From: Desmodesmus armatus
Lineage: Eukaryota > Chlorophyta > Chlorophyceae > Sphaeropleales > Scenedesmaceae
Direction: 5' to 3'
NCBI GenBank assembly: GCA_007449985.2
Contig: VIIQ02000246.1
Coordinates: forward strand, 1-64,000
Length of the DNA stretch: 64,000 bases
Shown: positions 1-12,000 of the stretch, piece by piece
Layout of the letters: every line of letters begins with the position of its first letter
How positions within the stretch are numbered: the first letter of the stretch is position 1
Program-made: the position numbers and the translations under genes
Notes under the pieces: generated by a model
What the model was told of the DNA's origin: nothing
Databases searched by the model: none
What the model saw: the letters and a program-made list of their open reading frames with translations, nothing else

Positions 1-154
1 CGGAGGGATTTGTGGGGGTGAAAGGGCCAACTATGGAGCAAAAGGGGTTGGGTGATGGGTTGGGTGTGTGAGGGGCTAATGCTGTGGGGTTCAACCCCTA
101 GAAGTTCTAGGGCACCGTAAGTGAAGGGGTTGTAATTGCTGTACTGTACTGTTT

Positions 155-190
155 CGCTGCACCGTCCTGATGGTGATGTTGAGCTGTCAA
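155..190 (+). repeat. Decayed copy of sirtuin exon start
   Basis: The stretch resembling CTGCACCGTCCTGATGG is a near copy of the start of the exon at 268 (CTGCGCCGTCCCGATGG). It sits about 110 bp upstream and degenerates after roughly 30 bp. Confidence 0.6.
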
Positions 191-267
191 TATTTGTCTC
201 TGGCATGTCCAGAACCATTGACTAACCGTAACAGATCAAAGGTTGTCGACGGAATGTCATCTTGCAG

Positions 268-1512
268 GTCCCGCTGCGCCGTCCCGATGGTGATGTGGAG
301 CTTGTTGATGCGGGGGTGGGCTTCCAGCTGGCAGACTGCAGGGCCTGTGGCAGCGAGATGCTCAAGCCAGACGTGGTCTTTTTGGGGACTCGGTGCCCAA
401 GGACAGGGTGGAGAGGTGAGGATGCTTCAAGGTCCTGGGGACACCCAGTTTCAAAATACGTGGGTGACTAAAGAAGGGCATTTGTGCCTGATGTCAGGTT
501 GGGATGAAAGTTTTTGGGGATGGGTGGGCAGGAGTGTTTGTGGGGCTCTGTGCCCAAGGACAGGGTGGACAGGTTAGGGTGGGTGGGAATTGAGTTTTGC
601 ATGTGGGAGGGCTCATGTAATGATACTATCTCAAAATAGTCTCAACCCTGGGGGTGGGATGGTGGGGAGGGGGCGAGGGGGGAGGGGGAGAGGGAGCGAC
701 AGGGTCCCTGGAGGGGGTGGTAGATGGGAGGGTGTTTTGCAGAGGTTGGACACTGAGATACTCGGTGCCATCAGACAGGGTGGCCACCCTCCATGGAGGG
801 GTGGAGGCAACTGAGTGTGGGGTTTTGGGGAGCACTGCTGTTGCAGGATGGTGGAGGGGAGTGTAGGGATGCAGTGCCCAAGGGCATGGTGAAGAGGTGG
901 GAGTGAATGAATTATGAGCGTTGTTGCGTCAGCTCCCTAGCAATCATGGCCAGGGAGCTGACGCAACAACAGTCATAGTCCTTTCACTCCACCTCTCCTC
1001 CTGCCCTTGGGCACTGCATCATCTTGCGGCCAGATGTGCGGTATGGACGTGGCTGCACCTCCCTGTCATCCTGGTAGAATTTTGTGGCAGTCACACTGAT
1101 GTACCTGTGGCAGTCACACTGATGTACTGGCAACCATTCCCAATTTTCTTGCACCAACCCAACTGCCTGGGCTGTGGCTTTACTTCCCCAAACAACCCAG
1201 AAGCTCATGGACACTGAGTGTGGCTGCCCACACTCGTGCTTGCGTGGCTGCTGTTGTGCTTGTGGTTTACGCAGTGCGCTGTCATCCATGCGGTCCTGCG
1301 ACCTTGTGCTGGTGGTGGGGTCATCCCTCATGGTATGGAGCGCCTTCAGGCTTATCAAGACCGCCAAGGAGGCAGGGGCAGCCCTCGCGGTTGTGAATGT
1401 GGGCCAGACCCGTGCTGATGACCTTGCTGTTTTAAAGGTAGAGGCTCTGGCGGGTGAGGTGTGCATGCGGCTTGCCAGCCACCCGCGGCTGCTGGTGCCC
1501 AGGGTGGGTTGA
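268..1512 (+). CDS. SIRT4-type sirtuin (NAD-dependent deacylase), C-terminal exons only
   Basis: Two exons are visible: 268-415 (after CTTGCAG, before GTGAGG) and 1275-1512 (after TTACGCAG, stop TGA 1510-1512). The first encodes the second zinc-binding pair (CRACG) followed by LKPDVVF. The second encodes CDLVLVVGSSLMVWSAFRL and then NVGQTRADDLAVLK, the NAD-binding end typical of class II (SIRT4-like) sirtuins, which are mostly mitochondrial lysine deacylases or ADP-ribosyltransferases. The N-terminal half lies off the left edge. Exon 1 appears to lack one T in the T-run near 380. With it restored, the reading becomes FFGDSVPKDRVE, the canonical sirtuin segment, and exon 1 ends in phase 2, which fits exon 2 exactly. 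Without it the frame shifts to GTRCPRT. I read this as a probable sequencing indel, but a pseudogene is possible. Decayed copies of both exons lie in and after the gene. Confidence 0.85.
551..900 (+). repeat. Decayed copies of sirtuin exon 3' edge
   Basis: The exon end at 390-415 (GTGCCCAAGGACAGGGTGGA) recurs at about 551-576, more weakly at 764-790, and at 872-900. All lie inside the following intron. Confidence 0.6.
867..1022. repeat. Long hairpin (inverted repeat, ~70-bp arms)
   Basis: Left arm 867-938 and right arm 952-1022 are reverse complements over about 70 bp. The inner 19 bp are perfect (920-938 with 952-970) and the loop is 13 bp. The outer arms contain the repeated GTGCCCAAGGGCA motif of the sirtuin exon edge, so the palindrome may have formed by inverted duplication of that repeat. 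It lies wholly inside a sirtuin intron. Confidence 0.85.
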
Positions 1513-3033
1513 GGGCTCTTCTCAGCAGTGTCAAGTTGTTTTCACAATGATGGGTGTTGTGGGTGATGTTCAAAGTGTGACCTTGCTGTTGCTTGAGCTC
1601 TTGCGTGTGAGTACAGGTGTGCTTGCGGCTGGCCAGCCACCCGCGGCTGCTGCTGCCAGGGTGGGTTGAGGGCTCTGGTTAACATTGCCAACATCACAGT
1701 GACGGGCGGTACACGGTGTGCATGTGCAGTACAGCACATGAATTGGGGACAGAGTCCCCAAGCTCGGCACTAGCCAGCAAGCCAGGAGCTCATGAGGGTG
1801 CCCAGAGGGCTTCCATGGTTGATTTGTCAATGCTGACATGGGCATGAGCTCTTGCGGGTGAGATCTGCTTGCGGCTGGCCAGCCGCCTGCGGCTGCTGAT
1901 GCCGAGTGCTTGACGCTGTAGTTGGCAGTCTGCAAGGGTGAAAATATGACTGTGGTGTACAGTGTGACTTTGAGTGTGGCTGTGGCAACTTCTCAGGGCC
2001 GCCTCCTTGGCGGCCAAGGAGGCAGGGGCAGCCCTCACAGTTGTCATTGTGGGTCCGTTATGTAACTTCTGGGGCCGGGGGTTCTGCAGCCGGTTGGCAG
2101 GTTGACAATCAGTGTGGCACCGATACTCAGAGTCTGAGTGATGTTGTGAGGTGTGGGATTCGAGTGTGATTTGGAAGTTTGATGTAATTGGGTATCTCGC
2201 TGTGTGGTAGCTGAGAAGAGTCATGCTGTGGTTTGCTCCATGATCCTGGGCCCCTTCTGTGATGGTATTGTGCTGGGGCTCAATCAAGGGTAACTGTAGT
2301 AACTGTCATATAGTTGAAGCAGGGGACGACCTGTGGGTTTCCTTGCGGTTGCCTGCACTGGCTCTTGGCCTAGCTAGCCAGCTAGGTCAGCTTCAGCTGA
2401 AGCTTCATACCTGCAAGGGTGTTCAGGTCATCACTGAGTGACATGGTTGCTGAATGACAGCATACTAGTGTACATTACCACAGTAGAAAGGCGAGAGCCA
2501 CCAGTCAGCTGACCTGCAGGTCACGCATGCACACACCAAACTGCCAGGCTGGCGGGAAGCTCTGTTGGTACAAGGACGTCTGCTGGGCTCATTGCATCAG
2601 GCCTGTGTACAGAAGATTGAGTTTTAGGATGGATGTAGAGGTAAGTAGAGTACTTGAGCGGTGCATACGTGATGTGACCCACTCTGATGATATCACCACC
2701 GCTACTCGGACATGGACAGACATACTCCAACCCGATGCTGAAACGTTTAAAAAAGAGATGTGTTTCCATCAGCTACAGTATACTTGTTTACAAGCTTGGT
2801 TTACTAGCAGGGTTGCCACTTGCATCGTTTGACTTCTTGAGTCAACTGCGTCAGCACTTCAACCTGCCGCCACTCAGCATTTGTGTTGCATATTCAACAT
2901 TCCTAACAGCTCACTGCTGCACCAGCCCCTCAACAAGCCGAAAGCCCAAAGCCCAAAGCTCACTCCAGCACTCTGTACATCTGCTTTCGCCTGCGACCAG
3001 CATCCTGCAGCTTACCCATACCTTCTCACAGCC
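1513..3033. other. Intergenic: decayed sirtuin last-exon copies, then no gene seen
   Basis: Fragments of the sirtuin last exon recur at about 1595-1670 (ending CCAGGGTGGGTTGAG like the real stop region), 1845-1912 and 2007-2056 (GCCAAGGAGGCAGGGGCAG). From 2060 to 3033 I see no coding sequence. The part around 2530-2760 resembles 12700-12900 in the same orientation. Confidence 0.6.
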
Positions 3034-6000
3034 ATGAGCCTTCAACCACCACAGAAGCAGGAGCACCAGGCAGCTGCCCCCTTCATGGGTCTGCCTGAGC
3101 CAGTGTTGGTCAACATCCTGAAAAATCTGCCCCAGTACGACCGCCTTGCCTATGCTGCCTCGTCTGCAAGTCCTGGGCCGCTGCAGCAGTTGCAGCCACT
3201 TCCACGGTAGCTTTGGCAAGACTGAATGCTGCAATAGCAACTGGGCTGAGCAGCTGGGTGCAGCAGCATGGCGGGAAGGTGGTCGACACTATCCTGGTAA
3301 CGAACCAACCATCGCTCAATCACCTGGTGCAGCTGCAGCTTCCCAGTGCAGGACTTGCAAAACTGGAGCTCCTGCACCTCAACTACTGTGCACTAGAGGT
3401 CGTCAAGGCGGGAAACCGGGACGCCTCTGCAGCAGTAGGGCTCCCAGCACTCGGCTGCCTCGCCCTTCACAGCTGCACAGTGTCTCTGAACACCCTGTCA
3501 TCCCTCGAGTGCCCCATGCTCACGGTCCTGCAGCTCCTCTGCCCCCCAGCACAAAGCGCCACCCCTGCAGGAAGTCAGCAGCAGTTTGACACAGCGCTGT
3601 CAGCCTTCCTGCAGCGGCTGCCCGGGCTACTGTACCTGAATCTCACTCAGTACAGAGCCAGCAACACAGCACTAGCGCAGCTAAGTTGCCTGCAGAAGCT
3701 GCAGCAATGCAGCCTACGGTGCCCGCGCATCACACCCAGGGTGCTAGGGCACCTCAGCACTAGCCTCACCTCCCTCACCCTTACTGAAGGCATGGGAGTC
3801 CTGCAGGTGGGGTGTGTGGTAGCTCAGCATGCATACCCCTCTCAGTGGTTCTCCACGGCCATGCACACCCCTCAGCGGTTCTCCAAGCGCCATGCACACC
3901 CCTTGTTATTGATCATCCATGGGCCATGCACACCCCTCTCAATGGTTGCCCTTAGGCCATGCACACCCCTCTTCGTGGTTCTCCATAGGCCAATGGCTCC
4001 CCTAGGCATAGTCAACCACTGGCTACTGACATGACTGCCTTATGTACTGATGCTGCAGGAGGGGGACCTGCCGGCAGGGGGCTGGCCCCACCTGAAGCAG
4101 CTGACCATGAACCACCGCGCCATGCAGCCAGCGCTGCTTACCCGGCTGACAACGCTTGAGCGACTCAATCTGACTGACTGCAAGCTGCTGACAGAGGACA
4201 CGGTAAGTTGCTCGTCAACGAGGCTGGCCTGTCCAGTTTTTGGGGGTGTTTGCGTGGGGGGGGGGGGGTAAGGAACAATTAACCATGCCTCTGCAGAAAG
4301 AAGTGGTCACTGTCGACCTCGGACGTGTCAGACACTGTCATGTTGTTACTGTCGTGTTGTTTTCCTTGGACCATTTTGCCACAAACCAATGGTTTTACCA
4401 CAGGGGCAGAGACATTCGTGTGAGCTTTTGTGGTCTGAAAAGGTCACCAGCCTGGGTGTGGGTTGCTTTGACATTTCATTGACATTGCATCACGTACTGT
4501 CTGCCATACCGCCCACCTGTCTGCCCTGCCCAGAACTACTCTAATTCGGAGGCCGCGGCAGGTGGTGCTCTGCTGCTGGCGGCATTAGCACACCTCACCA
4601 GCCTCAAAACCCTGGACTTCACCAACATCCTGTTGGAAGATGTCGGTTGTGATGATTGTCCCCATTCTAGGATAGAAGAAGAGGGGGAGAGGAAAGAAGT
4701 GTTATTTTGCGACAGAGACAGAGACCTCGAGTACAAGGTGGGGGCCCTACATTGACGCACATGTTAAGGGTTTCCGCTGTGAGCTCGCCGCGCCCTTGTT
4801 AAACACGCGAACATCTTCAAACACACTAGAATATAACGTGTACGCGTTCTTGAGTGATGCCGCCGTGTTTTGCTTGTGATCTGAGGACATTCGCTGTGTT
4901 GCTGCTCATCATCAGTGACCCACAAAATGACGCACCCCTAAAAACGCAGCATCATGAGGTTCTGAATGCAGGAATGGGTTGTAAGTAATAAAATTAATAA
5001 TTTTGGCTCTTTAGGTCACCTGCTGGGGGCGTGTGCAGGCGTTGGATCACCCATCCTGACTGCCAGGTGGCGAGTGCCACAGCTGCCTCTGTGGTGGTAC
5101 ATTCCAGGCCGGCTCAATGCTGCGTCAAGACCTCTCCCTAACAACAACGCATCTGCAACACCTGCGATGGCCCAAGCAGCTGCACATGCAGCAGCAGAGG
5201 CTTCCAAGTCACATTCAGGTCACCGCTGCCAACACTTGGCAGGTCCTGCTGAAATGGCTGGTTGCTGCACATGTAGGTCTCTGCTGCCATTGGAGGTCAC
5301 CGCAGGTGGTGCTAGAGGTAGCAGGGCTGTCTCCAGACGGGCTGCTGTATTGTACTGCTGCTGTACAAGTGTCAGCAGCTGCAGTAGCAGCACCTGCTGC
5401 CTCTGAAGCACTGCCAAATCAAGAACCCAGGCTACTCCCGCTGTCACTGGGGGTGCTGCTGCTGCTGCTGCTGCTGCCCACACTTTCAAACGATTGTTAC
5501 TTGCGTCTTGATCCACACCACGTTTCTGCACTCCTCCTGGGTGCTGAAGCCCCTCAGAACAGACCATTGGCAGTGTGCAAGCTGCATGGCAAGGTTTGTT
5601 TGTGCAGAGTTTGCTGACACATTTTGACCGGAAGTGTGTGCCGCAAACTTTTTCCACACATCAACCATGGATGTAAGAACGTGATCTCAACATACTTTCC
5701 GCGCTTTGCGACACCTCCTAACATAGCGGCCAAGTTGGGAGATCACCATCTACGGCTTCACCTCACAAACGTGGGGCTGGGCCTTTTGTAATAACCAGAT
5801 CCAATTCAACGTAGTCCCAAAGTATAGTTTCTAAATTACAGCCCTTGCGGCTGCCTCTACTGGCCAAACGGCGGTTTGCGTCATTTTGTGGGGTGCGTCA
5901 ATCCAGGGACCCCCACCTTGTATGGCGTTCCACAGGCCCCTGGCCATGCTGCTGCAGCATCAGCAGCCCGGCTGAGTGCCTTCTCAGCCCTAACTGCATC

Positions 6001-7640
6001 CAGCCAGCTGGAGAGCCTTTCGCTGGTCTACAGGTGCGGCTCGCTGCATTGGACGGGTGGCGGGTGTTGTTGTTTTGGTTGTTGGATGGCTCAGGTTTGC
6101 TCTGTCTCTGATTGTCGGTAAGTCCAGTTTCTTTTCCTGTGGATGGCGTTGAGGCCCTATGAGCCTGGGTTTGGCTCCTCACAGGGCGGGTCAGGCAGCG
6201 GCCCTGACCCAGTCCAGTTCAGCAGTAGTAGTACTAGTAGCATTGTTGTCTCTTGTCCTTCCGCTGCACCCTTCGTTCCTCATGTCCGCTTGCAGCGTGG
6301 CTACTTGATCACCACAAAAGTCTCTTTTTTTTTTGCAGGAATGATGGCGTTGAGGACGACCACCTGGTCCAGCCGCTGCCTCGTGGCGCTGTCACGCAGC
6401 TCTTCCCGCCCGGCAGGCAGCTCACAGCCCTCACAGAGCTCACCCTGGATGGCCTGGATGACGAGCTATTGAGGCAGCTGCAGGGGAATCAGGTGGGGGT
6501 CGTGGTCGGCTTGCATGCTAGACATGCTTGCCCCTTCCACTTATGCCAGCTGTTCTCCATACGCGTACTTACTTACTCACTTCCTTGCTTACTTCCTAAC
6601 TCATTTAATTCCTACTGATCAGTAGAATTACTGACGTACTGCAAGAGGGTGAGGAGGACGACTTTGGAGGAGAAGACCCGTTTGTCGGGGTGGACTGTGT
6701 AAGGGATGCAGACCTTGGGCTGCTGCTGGCTGCCTGCCCCAAGCTGCAGCGCCTCACCCTCAACACTGTCCTGCCGCGCCGGTGCACAGAGCTGCGGCCA
6801 TTTTTGCGGCAGGTCAAGGTGCGGCGCATGCACTGCACGGTGTACTGGTACAGAGTGTATGTGCACGAAGGAGAGTGCGTGTGGCAGTTGATGTGGATGG
6901 CTGGGGTCATTCTGAAGTTGAAGTCAGCGGCGTCTAGGGGTTGAGGCATGCACAAGAGGCAACAGCAGCCAAACACAGGTGTTCACACTCCATGCTAACC
7001 TGTGCTACCTGTGCTGTTTGTGCTACTACTGTGGTACTGCAGGACGAGCTGCAGCTGAGCTACCTCTGCATGGGAGGGCTGTGCCTTGGAGACGATGAAG
7101 CACATTCAGTGGCCAACATCACCACACTGCGTGAGCTGGAGCTGCACAATGCGCCCGACCTGAGCCTTGATGGGGTGGCACACCTCACTGGGCTGCGGCA
7201 GCTGAGCAGGTTGGAGCTGAGCGGCACCGGATACCGGCGCCGCTTTGGGTATCAGCTCACATCAAAGTCGTCAAATACGGAGGTGTGTTTGGGGACGTGA
7301 TTGAGGGGTGCCGGGGAGCTTGTGAATAGTCTTGTGAACATCCAGAGGAGGAGAGAGCACGGATAGAAGGTGTTTTGCAAGCCCTGCTTCTTGCCAGTAC
7401 TACTAGTAGTTGGCTCGTGAGCCTAGCATTGCTGCTGTGGGTGGCACTTGAGACGGAATGACACCCTTGTGCGAGGTTGTTTCAAGCAGTTGTGCTCTGC
7501 TGTTGCCTGCGCAGGCTGACCCGCCGGATGTGTGGCAGCAGCTGGCGCGTGTGTTGCCAGGGCTGCGCAATCAGCAGCTTGAGAAGTGGTGTGAAGATTA
7601 CGACAGGAGGCGCTGTCAAGATTATGAGGACATGTATTAG
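3034..7640 (+). CDS. F-box-like / leucine-rich-repeat protein, paralogue 1 (LRR-1)
   Basis: Exons 3034-3806, 4059-4202, 4534-4737, 5936-6033, 6339-6492, 6648-6818, 7043-7282 and 7515-7640 join in frame to about 636 aa, provided one base is restored. The N-terminus carries an F-box-like helix pair (LPEPVLVNILKNLPQYDRL) and then VCKSW in the corrected frame. LRR-type segments follow (LTALTELTLDGLDDELL, LRELELHNAPDL), ending with PPDVWQQL. F-box/LRR proteins usually select SCF ubiquitin-ligase substrates; the function here is inferred. The exon at 3034 lacks one C near 3158 compared with LRR-2 (GCCTCGTC versus GCCCTTGTC). Restoring it makes that exon 774 nt, phase 0. A transposon sits between exons 3 and 4. 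The acceptor at 6647/6648 is the least certain; other AGs there give stops or a wrong phase. LRR-2 is its convergent neighbour. Confidence 0.78.
3828..4010 (+). repeat. Minisatellite in LRR-1 intron 1
   Basis: About five imperfect units of 30-38 bp built on GCCATGCACACCCCT and GGTTCTCCA fill most of this intron. Confidence 0.75.
4253..4269 (+). repeat. Poly-G tract shortly after LRR-1 exon 2 donor
   Basis: A run of about 14 G lies some 50 bp inside the intron that begins at 4203. It is one of many such tracts just downstream of donors in this window. Confidence 0.9.
4734..5920. mobile_element. TIR DNA transposon inserted in LRR-1 coding exon (introner-like)
   Basis: The ends are inverted repeats of about 30 bp. 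The left end begins CAAGGTGGGGGCCCTACATT and runs into GACGCAC; the right end (5892-5920) is its near reverse complement. TA dinucleotides flank the element (4732-4733 and 5921-5922), as expected of a TA target duplication. A second inner pair containing CCCACAAAATGACGCACC (about 4919-4936) is mirrored at about 5877-5897. Interior open frames are short and no transposase is recognised, so it is probably non-autonomous. Removing the element with one TA restores an open frame. Alternatively the TIR gives a donor AAG|GTGGGG (4737/4738) that pairs with a host acceptor CCACAG (5935), joining in phase 0. Confidence 0.85.
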
Positions 7641-9057
7641 GACTTGTAACCGATTCGTCCTCCGATGGATGCAGAAGCCGATGGATGCAGAAGCCGATGG
7701 ATGCAGAAGGGGACGTCGTGCTCATTTGTACTAGTAGTGCCATGAAGAGTGCCGGCCTTCTGGGCACAACCATGCGACGCGTGCAGCTGGACAAGTTGCT
7801 TTGCAGCCTGCAGCCGGCAGTGCTTGGAGTTGGCAGTTGCATGTGGAGGCAACACAGTGGGGGTGCCAGGGTGGGTGGGTGGGGGGGGGGGGCTAGGTTG
7901 GGAGAGGTGTACCTCTTCCTCTCTCCCCACCTGATCGCCTGGCGGAGTCACCTGCTTCTGCTGCGGAGTTGGGGGAGTGCTTGGCATCTTGTCAGTGTGA
8001 CTTGAGTCCGGATGCAGTACCTCATCAAGCTGTCAAGAGACACCCTGGCAGGGGCAGTGCTTGCGGTTTTCAAGGTCCGGTCACGTCACGTGTGGGTGCC
8101 AAGGGTTCTGCAGCCGGTTTTGGCAAGTTGACTTGATGTGTTGCATCTGAGTGAATGATTTGGAGTGCGTGACTTTGAGTAAAAAGTGCAATGTGCCTGG
8201 GTATGTCACTTCAAGCCGCACTGTGGTTGCTCAGGCAAGTGATGCCGAGGTTTGCTGCAGGACCCGGGCCCCATCTGTGGTTATGCTGTGGTGGGGTGTA
8301 CACTAGTATTTCGATATACCTGGTGTTGTGGTGGCACTGAACCGGCTGGGACTGAAGTCACTGTAGTTCCCTGGACTCTGTTTACCTGTGAACCTTGCAG
8401 ATGCATATGCATGCTATGGTTTGGCCCAGGCATTTGTGCTCAATGGCATCAGTGATTGACGAGTTTGCTGTATCACAACTGGCTGGTGGCTGTTGTTGCA
8501 ACCAATCTTCTACACTTACAGTTACAGTGATTGGCTCAGCAAAAGCTGAGCTACTCACAAAGGAGCCAGAGGCTCATGGGTGAACTTCTGTTGTAAAGTC
8601 ATGTAAACTACGCACTCCAAGCGCTGTTGTGCAGCTGTCGCCTGCAGGCTGTGGAAACAGCACCTTCAGCATGCTTGCCCAGCTGTGCGCGTATGAAGTG
8701 CCGGGCACTTTCACTCTCAGAAGGCCCTCACTTCAACATGCGCTAAACATCCCTTGTGAACAACTCCAGGCGTTGCTGGCTAGTGCCCAAGGGTGGAACT
8801 CTGCCCCTTCGAAACCATTTTGTTGAACACTGCGGTGGACTTTGCCCCTCACTGAGGCGTGACACTGCAATGCACTGTCACCACAACTCACAGGTAGCCT
8901 TCATGTAACAGCACCGAACCCATCATGTTACACCTGTAGCTATGAGCCCATGCCAGCCATTCACTGATAGCTTGGAGGTGGGACTAGTACTACTAGCACC
9001 ACTGAGCACAACGTGCCCCCCTGCAGCCACCACATCATCATCAGTATACAATTTGCT
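7641..9057. other. Convergent intergenic region between LRR-1 and LRR-2
   Basis: No gene is seen. The stretch should hold the 3' UTRs of both genes. TGTAA motifs occur at 7645-7649 and around 8590-8605 on the plus strand. A 16-bp unit repeats three times at 7662-7709, and poly-G lies near 7880. Confidence 0.6.
7662..7709 (+). repeat. 16-bp x 3 tandem repeat
   Basis: Three exact copies of CCGATGGATGCAGAAG lie just after the LRR-1 stop codon, in the presumed 3' UTR. Confidence 0.95.
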
Positions 9058-12000
9058 TCAGTCAGAGTCACTGTAATCATCATAGTCATACATCATAGTA
9101 TACGGCATGCTCAACGCCCGCACCAACTGCTGCCACACATCTGGCGGGTCACCCTGTGGGCAGGCAGCAGCAGGACAGGACTGCTTGCAATTGCCCTTTG
9201 CCTTGAAGGGGACAGGTGTGGGTGTGGCAGTCTAGCATGCTGGACACGCACACACCTCTGGAGCCTTGACTGATGCCAGTGGTTCCCCAAAGGCATAGTT
9301 GATATTCACACAACTGCTTGAAACAACCTCACGGAAGGTGCCAATAAAGTCCTGCAGTGTTGACAGTGTGAGTCATTGTCCACACCTGCAATGCTGGGAT
9401 CATGAGGCAACTGCTGACCCTGTGACCCCCCCCCCTGGGCAGACAGGATGGTCATTCTCTACACACCCCTCCTTCACTGCTCCTCTCAATCTTCAGAAGC
9501 TTCCTGCCAACCCCTCGCCCACGCCCCCAAGCACACCTGCGACTTTGACGGCGTAGAAGTGAATTGGCACCTGATGCAGCGCCGGCGCGCGACGCCGCTC
9601 AGCTCCAGCCTGGTCAGCTGCTGCAGCTTGGTGAGGTGTTCTATCCCATCGGTAGTCAGATCGGGCGCATTGTGCAGCTCCAGCTCACGAAGTGAGGTGA
9701 TGCCGGCCACTGCTCTTGCTTCATAGTCTCCGAGGCACGGCCCTCCTAGGCACAGGTAGCTCAGCTGCAACTGACCCTGCACAAAACACAAACAAAGGTG
9801 TCACACATGTGTGCATTCTAAGGACACCATTTGAAGGAAGGTGTCACAGCACATGGAAGGTGTCACAACACACGAGGCAACACTTAGGAGGACTCATGCA
9901 TGGAACTTTGATCATTCGAAGATTCTGCCGACTGCGTAAGCACATGCAATGCTGCTCTTGCAGGGTGAAATGCAGTTCACAGAGTGCTGCACCTCATCCA
10001 CACTGTGTATGATACACAGTCATAGCCTGCCATCCACAGCAAAAGGCACTGAGTCTGGGTGCCTGTGTGTGCTGCCTTTGCTTTGCTCATTCCTCAACCA
10101 CAAGAGCTCCCCATTTCACCGGGCAGATAGCTCAAGAAAACCAGTTGCTATCCTGCTATCATATGATATCTTGCATGCCACATACACTACGTGTGCGGCC
10201 AGCCAGTGGGAGTCCCCCCCCCCTACCCCCCCCCCCCCCGCCAAAAGCATACACTGCGTATGCCGCTTACCTGTACCTTCTCAAGGAACGGCTCCAGCTC
10301 CTTGCACCGGCATGTCAGCACAGTGTTCAGCGTGAGGCGCCGCAACTTGGGGCACGCAGCCAGCAGCAGGCCTAGGTCTGCATCCCTTACGCAGTCCACC
10401 TTGTCATACGGATCGCGATCGTCCTCATATGGATCGTAGTACTGCTCATCGTCCTGCAGCTGCCCCATCAGGTGGTGATCCAAGCCATCCAGGGTGAGCT
10501 CTGTAAGGGCTGTGAGCTGCCTGCCGGGAGGGAAGAGCTGCGCGAAAGCGCCCTGGGGCAGCGGCTGAATCAGGTGGCCGTCGATTTCATCGATGATTTC
10601 ACTGTTGTAGATCAGCTTGAGGCTTTCTAGCTGGGTGGATGCTGTCAGGGCTGAGAAGGCACTCGACCGGGCTGCTGCTGCAGCAACTCGGGTCTCTGAG
10701 GCGGTGTTTGCATCACTGCCGATGCTGTCTAAGAGGATGTTGGTAAGGTCGAGCTGTTTGAGGCGGGTGAGCTGTGCCAATGCCGACATCAGCTCGACAC
10801 CGCCTGCCTCCGAGTTATAGTCTGTGTAGTCCTGAACAAGGCGGACAGGCGGGCGGTAGGGCAGGGCGGACAGAGAACGGAGGATGGTCACCACACGGAG
10901 GCAGGTGACTGCTGTGTCACGGGGTGCTTAGTCAGCATGCATTACTTATAATGAACTGGTTCAAGCAACAAGCAACACAGCAGCACCATGACAGTAACAA
11001 CATGACGATGAAGCAGGCATGATTGAAATCGCAGTTCTTCCCTGAAAGACTGTCCATCCGAACACCTCGCGCCCTACAAGACATCCGAGCAGCTCAGCTT
11101 GTCAACGAGCAACGCACCTCATCCCACTCTGTCACCAGCTTGCAGTCAGTCAGACTGAGTCGCTCAAGCTTCGTCCACCGGGTAAGCAGCGCTGGCTGCA
11201 GGGCGCGGTAGGACATGGTCAGCTGCTTCAAGTGGGGCCAGCCCCCTGCCGGCAGGTCCCCCTCCTGCAGCATCAGCACATAAGGCAGTCAAGTCTGAAA
11301 CTTGGTGAGTCACCAGGTCAGCAGCGCTGGTTGCATGGTGCGGAAGGTACATGATCAGCTGCTTCATGTGCGGCCAGCCCCCTGCCGGCAGGTGCCCCTC
11401 CTGCAGCATCAGCACATAAGGCAGTCAAGCTAGGAAAGCATCAGTACACAAGGCAGCATCAGTACAGGGGGGGCCAGCCTAATGCCGGTAGGTCTTCCTC
11501 CTGCAGCATCAGCACATAAGGCAGTCAAGTCAGGAAATAGGTGAGTCAGTAGCAGAAAAGTACACACATGCCTGGCCTATGGAGAAACACTGGGAGGGGT
11601 ATGCATGTCTAGCATGTCTAGCTACAGGTGTAGCTATAGATATGATATGATTTGATTTGGCATGCTGGACTACCACCCACCCCACCTGCAGCACCTCCTT
11701 GCTTTGTTGCAGCCTCCCATTGAGGGTAAGGTAAGTCAGGCTTGTGCTGAGGTGCCCTAGGACCACAGGTGTGGTGCGTGGGCACCACATGCTGCATTGC
11801 TGCAGCTTCTGCAGGCAACTTAGCTGCGCCAGGGCTGCATTGCTGGCTCCTTCGTGCCTGAGGTTCAGTTGCAGCAGCCAGGGATGCCTCTGCAGGAACG
11901 CTGACAGCGCTGTGTCAAACAGTTGATCATCTCTTGCAGGGGTGTAGTACCGTTCTAAGGGGTAGAGAAGGTTCACCGCTGTGAGTTTGGGACACACCAG

